A stretch of DNA of 64,000 bases from JACCXG01 sp963717745 (GTDB lineage: Bacteria > Acidobacteriota > Vicinamibacteria > Vicinamibacterales > 2-12-FULL-66-21): assembly GCA_963717745.1 (NCBI GenBank), contig CAVQXJ010000001.1, positions 62,001 through 126,000 on the forward strand. The letters run 5' to 3'. The translations under genes were made by a program, and so were the position numbers. The notes beneath the pieces are model-generated. The model was given only the letters and a program-made list of their open reading frames with translations. It made no database searches and was not told the origin of the DNA. Numbering within the stretch: position 1 is the first letter of the stretch; each line of letters begins with the position of its first letter. This document shows positions 8,590-16,804 of the stretch, piece by piece.

Positions 8590-9962
8590 TGGCGGTCGAT
8601 CGCTCGACGCTGCCGCGGCCGGGGCCACCTCTCAGCTTCAACTTCCCGGAAATGCGTCGAGCCACCCTCGACAATGGTCTGCGGATCTGCACGATCGAGC
8701 ACCACGAGGTGCCGCTGATCACCTGCTTCGTGCTGATGCCGATCGGATCGTCGCAGGACCCGGAGCAGCAGCCCGGACTTGCCGCGATCACCGGCGACCT
8801 GCTGGACGAGGGCAGCGGCGATCTCGACGCCCTCGCCGTGCACGAGGCACTCGGCCGCATCGGCGCCCATCTCGACACCGAGATCGGCGCCGACGCCACG
8901 CTGCTCGAGCTCACCACGCTCGAACAGTACGCGCCGCGGGCCCTGGGGCTGCTGGCGTCGATGGTGACGGCTCCGCGTCTCGACCAGCGCGATTTCGATC
9001 GCGTCCGCGAGCTGCGGCTGAACCGTCTCGTGCAGCTCCGCGATCTGCCGCCCGCGGTGGCGGATCGGGTATTCACGCAGTTTCTGTATCGCGATCATCC
9101 GTACGGACATCTGCCGATCGGGACGGAGGATGCGCTGCGCTCGCTCCTGCTCGGCGACGTCACCGCTTTCCACCGCTGGGCCTACACGCCGGCGCACGCC
9201 ACCGTGATCGCGGTCGGCGACGCCTCGCACGAGCGCCTCGCCGCGCTGGTCGCCGGGGCTTTCGGCGACTGGACGACCCCCACGGATCCGGGACCGCCGC
9301 TGCTCGACGTGGCCGCGCTCGCGGTCCCGCCCCTCGAGGCCGGCCGCCTGGTCACCGTCCATCGCGCCGGGGCGGCGCAATCCGAGCTGCGTATCGGCCA
9401 CATCGGCCTTCCCCGCAGCTCGCCCGACTATCACGCGCTGCTGGTGATGAACATGATCCTCGGCGGACAGTTCGTCAGCCGCATCAACATGAACCTGCGT
9501 GAGGAGAAGGGCTACACCTACGGCGCGCGCACCAGTTTCGAGTTCCGGAAAGGACCGGGGCCGTTCCTGTTCCAGACCAGCGTGCAGTCCGACGTCACGG
9601 CCGATGCGGTCAAGGAAGCGATCAAGGAAATCGAGGCGATCCGCGCCGAACGGCCGGTGACGGGCGAGGAGCTCGAGCTGGGCCGTGCCGCGCTGACCCG
9701 CGGCTATCCCCGGAACTTCGAAACCGCCGAGCAACTCGGCCGCGCTGCGGTCCAGCTTGCCCTGTACGGCCTGCCCGACAACTATTTCACCACCTTCGTG
9801 CCGAAGGTCTTGTCGATCGATCAAGCGGACGTTACACGCGTGGCGCACGATCACCTCGATCCGGACCGTCTCCTCAGCGTGATCGTCGGCGATCGAGACA
9901 CGGTCGCCCCGTCACTCGGCGCGCTCGATCTCGGGGAATTGTCCGAAGTCGCGATCGCGTAG
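8589..9962 (+). CDS. M16 family peptidase-like protein, non-catalytic partner
   Basis: This 457-residue protein has the M16 fold: RRATLDNGLRICTIEHHEVP at the start of the first domain, and NLREEKGYTYGARTSFEF in the second, the conserved R..Y segment that contacts the active site. The HxxEH motif is missing; the equivalent position reads GLAAITGDLLDEGSG. This is what is seen in the beta/alpha partner of heterodimeric M16 peptidases. The start ATG overlaps the stop of the catalytic subunit, implying coupled synthesis. Confidence 0.87.
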   Translation: MAVDRSTLPRPGPPLSFNFPEMRRATLDNGLRICTIEHHEVPLITCFVLMPIGSSQDPEQQPGLAAITGDLLDEGSGDLDALAVHEALGRIGAHLDTEIGADATLLELTTLEQYAPRALGLLASMVTAPRLDQRDFDRVRELRLNRLVQLRDLPPAVADRVFTQFLYRDHPYGHLPIGTEDALRSLLLGDVTAFHRWAYTPAHATVIAVGDASHERLAALVAGAFGDWTTPTDPGPPLLDVAALAVPPLEAGRLVTVHRAGAAQSELRIGHIGLPRSSPDYHALLVMNMILGGQFVSRINMNLREEKGYTYGARTSFEFRKGPGPFLFQTSVQSDVTADAVKEAIKEIEAIRAERPVTGEELELGRAALTRGYPRNFETAEQLGRAAVQLALYGLPDNYFTTFVPKVLSIDQADVTRVAHDHLDPDRLLSVIVGDRDTVAPSLGALDLGELSEVAIA

Positions 9963-10082
9963 TCGGGTCGCTCGTCGAGCCCACCCACCGTAGGAACCGT
10001 TTCGCCCATCCGTCCGTCCAACACACAATCCCGCCGGGCTCCAGTTTCCGGTGCGGGGTGTAGACTGTGACCGAGATCAGCT

Positions 10083-10286
10083 ATGACCGCCGGACGTATC
10101 AGCCTCAGCCTCGTCGGCGTGGTCGGCGTAATGGCCGTCGCGCTGGCCGGCGCCACGATCTGGCTGCTGGTGACGCAGCCGGTCACCGTCGCCGACGCGG
10201 TGGCGCAGGGCGAGGTGTCGCCGCTGGTCCGCGCGCTCGGCGTCGCGCTCTACGAGGCCTTCCAGGGGCTATTGAAGTACTTGTAG
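10083..10286 (+). CDS. Small single-pass membrane protein (67 aa)
   Basis: The protein has one hydrophobic helix (about residues 7-33), then a short polar and amphipathic tail ending LLKYL. No family is recognised. The stop TAG lies 3 nt before a 43-bp inverted repeat. It is 120 bp after the M16 pair. It is plausible as a gene because the codon usage and helix look natural, but it is short and unsupported by homology. Confidence 0.45.
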   Translation: MTAGRISLSLVGVVGVMAVALAGATIWLLVTQPVTVADAVAQGEVSPLVRALGVALYEAFQGLLKYL

Positions 10287-10288
10287 CT

Positions 10289-10475
10289 TAGTCAAATCCC
10301 AGGCTCCAAGCTCCAAATCCCAACCACTCCCAAGGCCCAACTCCCAAGCACGACTCCCAACGTCCAAATCCCAATTGCACCGCGTTGGGAGTTGGGAGTC
10401 GTTTTGGGAATTGGTGTTGGGATTTGGCAGTTGGGAGTGGTTGGGATTTGGAGCTTGGAGCTTGGGATTTGACTA
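10289..10475. repeat. Long inverted repeat between convergent genes (43-bp arms)
   Basis: Left arm 10289-10331 and right arm 10433-10475 are complementary with a single mismatch near their outer third. The sequence is low-complexity, built of variants of TTGGGATTTGG and GAGCTTGG. The loop (10332-10432) itself contains smaller complementary units. The outer triplet of the right arm is the TAG stop codon of the minus-strand hydrolase gene. It lies between two convergent genes and could act as a bidirectional terminator. Confidence 0.85.
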
Positions 10476-11480
10476 CAGACTCTTGTTCAAGAATCGGCAA
10501 AGAGTTATCCCGTCAATCCACTTGAACGGCGTGACGCCCGTGCTGTAATGCCCACAGGGCAGCACGTGCAGGTCGTGCGAGATGTCACGGCGGCGGAACT
10601 CGTCGACCAGCATGCGCGACAGGCGAACCGGGAAGGTCAGGTCGTAGCGCGCGTAGACCAGCAGGATCCGCTTGTCTCTGACCCGATCGATATAGGGGAG
10701 CGGCGAGATCGGCAGCCACAGCCGGCGCAGCTGCTCGAGCTCGATGTGGCCTTCGAGCCCGTCACGCACGTGCACGGTCGACAGCCCCTCCCACACCACG
10801 TCGGCAAAGTAGGGGGAGATGTGATTGAGCGCGGCCGCCTTCACCAGCGGCTCGTGCGCCGCGGTCAGCATCGACAGGCACGAGCCGAGGCTGGTGCCCA
10901 GGATGCCGATCGACTCGTACCCTTCACGCGCCAGCCAGGCGATCGCACGCCTCGCATCGAGCACCGCCTGGCGGCACACCTGTGCCGTCCGGCCGATGTT
11001 GGCGCTGACGATGTAGTCGGCGCGCCGGAGCTCCGGGGGCCGGCGCTCGTCGTGATACGGCAGCGTGAGGCGCAGCGCCGACAGGCCGAACCGGTTGAGC
11101 AGCTGGCACAGGCCGACATGTCCCCCGGCGTCGGCATTCCATTGCGGCAGCACCACCACGGCGCGGCGGCGGCCTTTCGGCGACTGGCTCGGAAAGAATC
11201 TCGCACGAACGACGTTGTTCTCGAGGTGCGGGGTGCGCACCGCGCTTGGGAACGACAACCGATCGCCGTCCAGCAGGTACTCGCTGGTGGCTTCGAGCGC
11301 AAAGAAACGATCGCTCTCGGCGAGCATCGTCGCCGCCCAGCGCTCGAGCCGGTCCGAGTCGGACCCCCCGGCGGTCTCGTCGTCGAGCCAGTCCGTGCCC
11401 CACTCGAACGGCCGCACGACCCGATCGGTGGCGACGGCGGCGAGGCGCCTCTCCCATTGATGAAATACCCGTGACAGCAC
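10473..11480 (-). CDS. Alpha/beta hydrolase, ABHD18-like
   Basis: This is a 335-residue protein with the nucleophile elbow GTSLGS (about residue 196), an acid in VYARYDLTFP and a His in LPCGHYSTG, which together form a credible Ser-Asp-His triad. The central stretch (VVVLPQWNADAG, LTLPYHDERRPPE) resembles Abhydrolase_18/ABHD18 proteins. No signal peptide is present. The start is GTG at 11480, preceded by GGAAGG about 10 nt away. It follows the amidase gene by 33 bp and is the last gene of a four-gene minus-strand cluster. The substrate is unknown. The stop codon is inside a long inverted repeat. Confidence 0.75.
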   Translation of the reverse strand: MLSRVFHQWERRLAAVATDRVVRPFEWGTDWLDDETAGGSDSDRLERWAATMLAESDRFFALEATSEYLLDGDRLSFPSAVRTPHLENNVVRARFFPSQSPKGRRRAVVVLPQWNADAGGHVGLCQLLNRFGLSALRLTLPYHDERRPPELRRADYIVSANIGRTAQVCRQAVLDARRAIAWLAREGYESIGILGTSLGSCLSMLTAAHEPLVKAAALNHISPYFADVVWEGLSTVHVRDGLEGHIELEQLRRLWLPISPLPYIDRVRDKRILLVYARYDLTFPVRLSRMLVDEFRRRDISHDLHVLPCGHYSTGVTPFKWIDGITLCRFLNKSL

Positions 11481-11513
11481 TGGTGTTGGCCTTCCGATCG
11501 GGCGCGAACGCCG

Positions 11514-12851
11514 CTAGTGAATGATGGTTTCGAGCGCCGCCGCGACGTCGAGCAGCCGCTCCGTGCGGCCGCGCTCGCCGACCAGTTGCAGGCTGCGGGG
11601 CAATCCGTCGGGACCACGGCCGGCGGGAAGCGCAATCGCGGGATGTCCGGTGATGTTGAACAACTGGGTGCGGCTCAGCATCGTCGCGCGCACCGGCTGA
11701 TCGACGCCGTCGACGGGAACGGTGGCGGCACCAACCGGGGGCGCGGGGATCGGCAGCGCCGGCAGCAGCAGGGCGTCGCACCCCTCGAGCGCGCGATCCA
11801 CCGCCGCCGTCAAGTGGCTGCGCAGGCGCATCGCCCGCACATAGTCCTCGGCGAGCATGTAACGGCCCATCTCGAGCCGAAGCCGGACGCCGGGCGAATA
11901 CTGCGCCGCGTGGCTGGCCAGGATTCGGGCGTGATAGCGCGCGGCCTCCGGCAGGCAGATGTGGAGGTAGACGTCGGGCGTACACGCCGCATCGGCGATC
12001 GCGATCTCGCGCAGCGAATAGCCGGACTCGCGCACCCGGACCAGGCCGTGCTCGAGACAGGCACGGGTGGCTGGGTCCAGCCGATCGAAGAAGTACGGGC
12101 GAGGCACGCCGAAGGTCAGGCCGCGACCCGCGGGAGCGACCTCGTGGATGCTCGAGCGCTTCATCGCCTGGAACAGCAGGCTGGCATCGGCCACGGAGCG
12201 CGCGAGCGGGCCGACGTGATCGAGCGTGGCGCTGAGCGGGACCACGCCGTCGCAGGGCAGTTCGCCGAACGACGGCTTCAGTCCGACCACCCCGCAGGCC
12301 GCGGCAGGAATGCGGATGGACCCACCGGTGTCGGTGCCGACCGATCCGAAGCAGGCTCCCTCGAGCAGCGAGACCGCCGACCCGCCGCTCGAACCGCCCG
12401 GCGATCGCGACGTGTCGAGCGGGTGGCGAACCGCGCCGAATGCGCTTTCGTCGCTGGTGGTGCCGAATGCGAATTCGTGCAGGTTGGTCTTGCCGATGAC
12501 GATCGCGCCGGCCTCGCGCAACCGTTGCACCACCGGCGCGTCCCGGCCGGGGGTGCGTGCCGGGACCTTCGATCCGGCAGTGGTCGGAGTGCCGGCGACG
12601 TCCAGCAGATCCTTGACCGTGATCGGAATACCGTGCAACAGCCCGCGATACGCGCCACCAGCGATCTCCCGGTCGGCCTGGGCGGCTTCGGCAAGCGCCG
12701 CTTCACGCATGATCAGCGTGAACGCGTTCAGCTCTGGCCGCGACGCCGCGCGCGACAGCGCCTCGGTCACGAGCTCGACGACCGACAGCCGGCGCCGGCG
12801 CACCAGCACCGACATCTCGGCGATGGTCCCCAGTCCAGGCCTGGGGGTCAT
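11514..12851 (-). CDS. Amidase signature enzyme, GatA-like
   Basis: At 445 aa with the amidase signature GSSGGSAVSLLEGACFG (about residue 153 on) and SVGTDTGGSIRIPA, the protein contains the Ser and cis-Ser. The catalytic Lys lies in ITVKDLLDVAG near residue 78. Members hydrolyse amides; GatA also acts in Gln-tRNA amidotransfer. No gatB or gatC homologue is adjacent, and the small upstream protein does not look like GatC, so a stand-alone amidase is more likely than GatA. The start ATG overlaps the stop of the 56-aa gene (ATGA). Confidence 0.82.
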   Translation of the reverse strand: MTPRPGLGTIAEMSVLVRRRRLSVVELVTEALSRAASRPELNAFTLIMREAALAEAAQADREIAGGAYRGLLHGIPITVKDLLDVAGTPTTAGSKVPARTPGRDAPVVQRLREAGAIVIGKTNLHEFAFGTTSDESAFGAVRHPLDTSRSPGGSSGGSAVSLLEGACFGSVGTDTGGSIRIPAAACGVVGLKPSFGELPCDGVVPLSATLDHVGPLARSVADASLLFQAMKRSSIHEVAPAGRGLTFGVPRPYFFDRLDPATRACLEHGLVRVRESGYSLREIAIADAACTPDVYLHICLPEAARYHARILASHAAQYSPGVRLRLEMGRYMLAEDYVRAMRLRSHLTAAVDRALEGCDALLLPALPIPAPPVGAATVPVDGVDQPVRATMLSRTQLFNITGHPAIALPAGRGPDGLPRSLQLVGERGRTERLLDVAAALETIIH

Positions 12852-13018
12852 GGCTGCTCCCCGGACGGTGCGTCGGCGTCGCCGTCCGCGATCCGGGCAT
12901 CCGCCTCGCGCAACGCGTCGGTCGAGCGGGCGAGCGTTTCCAGGAGCGGCTTCAGTTCCGGCATGCCACGCTGCTCGGCATCGGCGACCGCGGCGGCGAG
13001 CCAGGATTGGACGGTCAT
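12848..13018 (-). CDS. Small hypothetical protein (56 aa) upstream of the amidase
   Basis: The minus-strand ORF starts MTVQSWLAAAVADAEQRG and is helical, charged and Ala-rich, with a disordered acidic end. It sits 2 bp after the upstream gene's stop codon, and its TGA overlaps the amidase ATG, which argues for a real operon member. It could be a small partner of the amidase, in the way GatC (about 95 aa) partners GatA, but the sequence similarity is not evident. Confidence 0.6.
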   Translation of the reverse strand: MTVQSWLAAAVADAEQRGMPELKPLLETLARSTDALREADARIADGDADAPSGEQP

Positions 13019-13020
13019 GT

Positions 13021-13713
13021 TCAAAACGTCACCGTGCCGCGCAGGGTGATCGGGATGGTGATGAACCGGTGTTCGACCGGTTCCGCGAGCTTGTTCCAGG
13101 CGAACTTCACGCCGAGCTCGACCCCAATGGGGCCGACGTCGAGTCCGCCACCTCCCTCGGCGAAGTACCGGCTGCCGTCCCCGAGCTCGGTGGTCAGCCG
13201 GCCGACTCCGACGGCGACGAATGCATGGCTGCCCAGGCCCCACCCGGGTGCACGGTCGGCCATCATGATGCCGATCGCGCCGTCGTAGGCCCTGCCGTCC
13301 ACCATCGCATAGCGTGGGAAAGGAGCGGGTCCGACGAACTCGATCTGGATCCGCGGCAGGGGCACGATGCTGCCGCGCAGCATCAGCGTGGCGCCGCTGC
13401 TCATGCCCAGGGGATACAGCGACGCGCTGAGGCCGCGCTGGCGGCGGCTGAACTCGACGACGTCAATCAGCGTCGCCTCGTCTCTGGTGCGATATTCGTA
13501 AGTTTCTCGCTGCGCACTCGCCACTTCGCGGCCGAGCAGGTCCTGCAGGGGATGCTCGCCGAAATGCAGCGGCTCGGTGAAAATCCAGTCGTAGCTGACC
13601 GAGATGAAGTGCCGGGGCGGCCGATCCGGCTCGTAGGTCTGCGCGGAAACCAGCGACGACACGGCGCCGAGCATCAGCAGAGCGAGAAAAGGGATGCGGG
13701 AGCGCACATCCAC
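13021..13713 (-). CDS. Secreted hypothetical protein, possible beta-barrel
   Basis: GTG at 13713 (or 13707) begins a signal peptide (FLALLMLGAVSSLVSAQ) with probable cleavage after SAQ. The mature part alternates polar and aromatic residues, with Gly-rich strands (VAVGVGRLTTELGDGSRYF, GGGLDVGPIGVELGVKF) and ends in hydrophobic TVTF, as in small outer-membrane barrel proteins. No named family is recognised. It is first in the minus-strand cluster with the amidase and hydrolase. Only 16 bp separate its start from the divergent dehydrogenase. Confidence 0.6.
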   Translation of the reverse strand: MDVRSRIPFLALLMLGAVSSLVSAQTYEPDRPPRHFISVSYDWIFTEPLHFGEHPLQDLLGREVASAQRETYEYRTRDEATLIDVVEFSRRQRGLSASLYPLGMSSGATLMLRGSIVPLPRIQIEFVGPAPFPRYAMVDGRAYDGAIGIMMADRAPGWGLGSHAFVAVGVGRLTTELGDGSRYFAEGGGGLDVGPIGVELGVKFAWNKLAEPVEHRFITIPITLRGTVTF

Positions 13714-13729
13714 AGAGTAACGTACGGCC

Positions 13730-14833
13730 GTGGATGCCCGCATCCTGGCCGCGGTGATGCCGGCGCCGCGCCAGCCGGTCGAGATCAGAGAGTTTCCCCG
13801 GCCGGATCTTCCTCCGCAGGGTGCGCTGCTTCGAACCGCGCGCGCCGAAGTGTGCGGCACCGACGTCCACCTGTGGCACGGCCGGCTCGCCGGCGTACCG
13901 TACCCAATCATCCCGGGGCACGTGTCGGCGGGAACGCTCGACCAGATCCGCGGCCGCCTCGACGGCCTCGACGGCACCACGCTGGTCGAAGGCGATCGCG
14001 CCGTGTTCTTCGACGTCCACCGCACCTGCGGCCGCTGCCGTGCCTGCACGGTGCATCGCACGCCGACCCGCTGCCCGGCCCGACGGGTCTATGGCATCAC
14101 CGATCCGGCTTCCGACGGCCTCTTTGGCGGATGGTCGCAGGCGATCTATCTCGAGCCCGGCGTCGGTGTGGCCCGGCTGCCCGATGCGGTCTCGTTCGAC
14201 GACTACATCGGGGCCGGATGCGGTCTGCTCACCGCGGTGCACATCCTCGAGCGCGCGGCGCTCCGCCCGGCCGACCGCGTGCTCGTACAGGGTGCCGGTG
14301 CGGTGGGGCTCAGCGCGGTTGCCCTCGCCCGGCTGGGCGGCGCCGGCCTGGTCTCGGTGATCGGCGCTCCAGCGGCGCGCCTCGACCTGGCCCGGCGGAT
14401 GGGCGCGGACCATGTCTACGACCTCGATCAGACCACTCCGGCGGAGCGTCTGGCGGACGTCAGAGCCCACACGCACGACGAAGGCTTCGACGTCGTCATC
14501 GAGGCGGCGGGGTCGGCGCGTGCCATCGAGGAAGGGCTGGACCTGGTTCGTGACGGCGGGCGCTACGTGATCGCCGGACACTACACAGACGTCGGATCGT
14601 CCTCGATCAACGCGCATCGCCAGATCAACCGCAAGCATCTCGAGATTCTGGGATGCTGGGGCAGTGAACCGGGTCATTTCCTGCGTGCGCTCGCGATTCT
14701 CGAGCGGCACGCCGCCGTCGTGCCGTGGCGCGAGATCGGCCAGCGAGTCTACCCGTTGACCCGCCTGAACGGCGCACTCGCCGACGCGGAAGCGATGCGG
14801 ATCACCAAAGCGGTGGTCGATCCATGGGCGTAG
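13730..14833 (+). CDS. Zinc-type MDR alcohol/polyol dehydrogenase-like protein
   Basis: This is a 367-residue medium-chain dehydrogenase. The catalytic-site region reads CGTDVHLWHG. The structural zinc lobe CGRCRACTVHRTPTRC keeps four cysteines. The nucleotide fold is VQGAGAVGLSAVALARLGG. The usual GHE segment reads GHVSAG, so the conserved Glu near the catalytic zinc is replaced by Val. The oxidation of an alcohol with NAD(P) is expected from the family; the substrate is unknown. The start is GTG at 13730. The gene runs divergently from the secreted protein 16 bp away and is followed by pyruvate kinase. Confidence 0.82.
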   Translation: MDARILAAVMPAPRQPVEIREFPRPDLPPQGALLRTARAEVCGTDVHLWHGRLAGVPYPIIPGHVSAGTLDQIRGRLDGLDGTTLVEGDRAVFFDVHRTCGRCRACTVHRTPTRCPARRVYGITDPASDGLFGGWSQAIYLEPGVGVARLPDAVSFDDYIGAGCGLLTAVHILERAALRPADRVLVQGAGAVGLSAVALARLGGAGLVSVIGAPAARLDLARRMGADHVYDLDQTTPAERLADVRAHTHDEGFDVVIEAAGSARAIEEGLDLVRDGGRYVIAGHYTDVGSSSINAHRQINRKHLEILGCWGSEPGHFLRALAILERHAAVVPWREIGQRVYPLTRLNGALADAEAMRITKAVVDPWA

Positions 14834-14901
14834 CCCGCGAACCCGCGAGACCGCGCGAGTCGCGCGAACCCGCGAACCGCGGGTCGCGATCTCCTTGATT
14901 T

Positions 14902-16302
14902 ATGAGACACACCAAGATCGTTGCGACCGTGGGGCCGTCGTGCAGTTCGCCCGCCGTCCTCCGGGATTTACTGGCGGCGGGCGTGGACGTGTTCCGGTTG
15001 AACTTCTCTCACGGCTCGCACGAGTCGCACGGCGCGTCGTATGAGGCGATCCGCCAGGCGGCCGCCGACACTGGCCGGACCGTTGCCGTCATGCAGGACC
15101 TGAGCGGACCGAAGATCCGGACCGGTCCGCTCGAAGGCGGCCAGGCGGTGACGCTCACACCCGGCCACTCGCTGCGAATCGCCGCCGGCGATCGGCCCGG
15201 CACCGTCGAGCGCATTTACACGCCGTACGAACCGCTCGTCCGATCGGCCAAGCCCGGCGACCGGCTGCTCCTCGACGACGGCCGGATCGAGCTGCAGGTG
15301 CAGGAGCGGCGCGACGAGGAGCTCGTGACGGTCGTGATCAATGGGGGACCGCTGGGGCAGCACAAAGGCATCAACGCTCCCGGAGTCGCGCTTCCCGCCT
15401 CGTCTGTGACCGAGAAAGATGGCCAGGATCTTCGCTTCGGGCTGCGGCTCGGCGTCGATCTCGTTGCCTCGAGCTTCGTGCAGACGGCTGGAGACGTGCT
15501 GGCGGCGCTCGACATCATGCGCGAGGTGGGGCGGGCCGTGCCGCTGATCGCGAAGATCGAACGGCCGGCGGCGGTGGACAATCTCGACAGCATTCTCAGC
15601 GTCGCGCAGGGGGTGATGGTGGCGCGCGGCGATCTCGGACTGGAGATGCCGCTCGAGAAGATCCCGCGGGTGCAGAAGCACATCATCCGGCGCGCTCGCG
15701 CGATGGGGGTGCCGGCGATTCTCGCCACCCAGGTGTTCGAGTCGATGCGGCTCGAGCCGCGGCCGACCCGAGCCGAGGTCAGCGACGCCGCCAACGCGGT
15801 GGACGAGGGTGCGGACGCGATCATGCTGGCCGGAGAGACCGCGGTCGGCGCCTATCCGGTGCGCGCTGTCGAGACCCTCGACGCGGTGATTCGCGATGCC
15901 GAACAGGCGCCAACCGCCGAGCGCATCGTCCCTGAGATGCACCCCGCGGGCAGCCTGCACGGCCGCGCCGTGTGCGAGGCGGCGGTCGCGCTCGCGGCAA
16001 CGGCGCAGGCGGAGGCGATCGTGGCGGTCACCCGCGCGGGTCATACCGCGCGCCTGCTGTCGTCGCTGCGACCCTCGACGCAGGTGTTCGCGGCGACCGC
16101 GAGCCAGGACGTGGCCGGCGCCTGTTCGATTCTGTGGGGCGTGACGCCGCTCCTGACCCAGGCGGGTCAGCTCGACCAGCTGGCACAGATGCTGGTCGAA
16201 CGCGGCCTGGTCCGGAGCGGAGCGATGGGGGTCTTCGTCAACGTCAGCGCCGAGCTCGATCTCACCGACGCCAACTACGTCAACCTGCAGCGGTTTGGCT
16301 GA
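14902..16302 (+). CDS. pyk: Pyruvate kinase
   Basis: The N-terminus RHTKIVATVGPSCSS and FRLNFSHGSHE are typical. The active-site region IAKIERPAAVDNLD holds the catalytic Lys, and MVARGDLGLEMP and ATQVFESM follow in order. The C-terminal regulatory domain is present, giving 466 residues, the normal length. The enzyme transfers phosphate from phosphoenolpyruvate to ADP at the end of glycolysis. The gene lies 68 bp after the dehydrogenase, with a GC-rich repeat of CGCGAACC units between. Other glycolytic genes (gap, pgk, tpiA) are at the right end of the window. Confidence 0.95.
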   Translation: MRHTKIVATVGPSCSSPAVLRDLLAAGVDVFRLNFSHGSHESHGASYEAIRQAAADTGRTVAVMQDLSGPKIRTGPLEGGQAVTLTPGHSLRIAAGDRPGTVERIYTPYEPLVRSAKPGDRLLLDDGRIELQVQERRDEELVTVVINGGPLGQHKGINAPGVALPASSVTEKDGQDLRFGLRLGVDLVASSFVQTAGDVLAALDIMREVGRAVPLIAKIERPAAVDNLDSILSVAQGVMVARGDLGLEMPLEKIPRVQKHIIRRARAMGVPAILATQVFESMRLEPRPTRAEVSDAANAVDEGADAIMLAGETAVGAYPVRAVETLDAVIRDAEQAPTAERIVPEMHPAGSLHGRAVCEAAVALAATAQAEAIVAVTRAGHTARLLSSLRPSTQVFAATASQDVAGACSILWGVTPLLTQAGQLDQLAQMLVERGLVRSGAMGVFVNVSAELDLTDANYVNLQRFG

Positions 16303-16315
16303 CGCGGACCGGCCA

Positions 16316-16756
16316 CTACTTCTTGCGCAGCGACTGGGCGTAGGCCACGACCGACCAGATCTGCTCCTTCGAGAGATCGTCCTTGAACGCCGGCATCTTC
16401 GGGCTGCGGCGGCCGTTCAGCACTTTGTAGAACACCACGCCGTCAGTGTTGCGCTCAGCGCGCTTGGGGTTGGTGAGGTTCATGTCCTCCGCGTGATCCG
16501 GATCCGCATCCGGACCGTCGCCGAGCCCCTTCGGGCCATGGCACTTCTGACACTTGTCGGTGAACACTTTCTTGCCGATCGCCAGGACCTTGTCATCGAC
16601 CGTCAAGGGACTCTTGGTCTCGGCCGCGTCGGGGGGCAGGGTCCATCCGCTGGTCGATTTCTGCTGGACTGAAGCGGCTCTGGCGAACGCAACTGTGACT
16701 AGCGACAGGGATGCGGCAACGAGGATGCTGTGGATCAGAGTGCGGCGACGGTTCAT
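16316..16756 (-). CDS. Secreted class I cytochrome c (146 aa)
   Basis: ATG at 16756 is preceded by GGAGGG. The signal peptide (residues ~8-30, ending FARA) is followed by one haem-binding motif CQKCH at about residue 70. The distal Met is probably in SPKMPAFKD near residue 122, a spacing usual for cytochrome c6/c-551 types. The DGPDADPDHAEDM insert after the haem site is acidic. It likely transfers electrons in the periplasm. It converges on pyk with 13 bp between stops and is divergent from the LOG gene. Confidence 0.88.
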   Translation of the reverse strand: MNRRRTLIHSILVAASLSLVTVAFARAASVQQKSTSGWTLPPDAAETKSPLTVDDKVLAIGKKVFTDKCQKCHGPKGLGDGPDADPDHAEDMNLTNPKRAERNTDGVVFYKVLNGRRSPKMPAFKDDLSKEQIWSVVAYAQSLRKK

Positions 16757-16786
16757 GCGAGACCCTCCGGACCGGCAATCCGAAAA

Positions 16787-16795
16787 TGATACAGT
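16787..16795 (+). promoter_or_regulatory. Candidate extended -10 promoter for the LOG gene
   Basis: TGA + TACAGT fits TGnTAnnnT. The ATG of the LOG gene begins 9 nt downstream of the hexamer and there is no Shine-Dalgarno, so transcription probably starts within a few bases of the start codon. It lies in a 48-bp divergent spacer. No good -35 box is seen, as is common for extended -10 promoters. Confidence 0.45.
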
Positions 16796-16804
16796 TTTTC
16801 GGAT

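Noticed and set aside
11514..13018. GatCAB amidotransferase operon
   Set aside because: The amidase looks GatA-like, but no gatB is nearby and the 56-aa upstream protein is too short and dissimilar for GatC.
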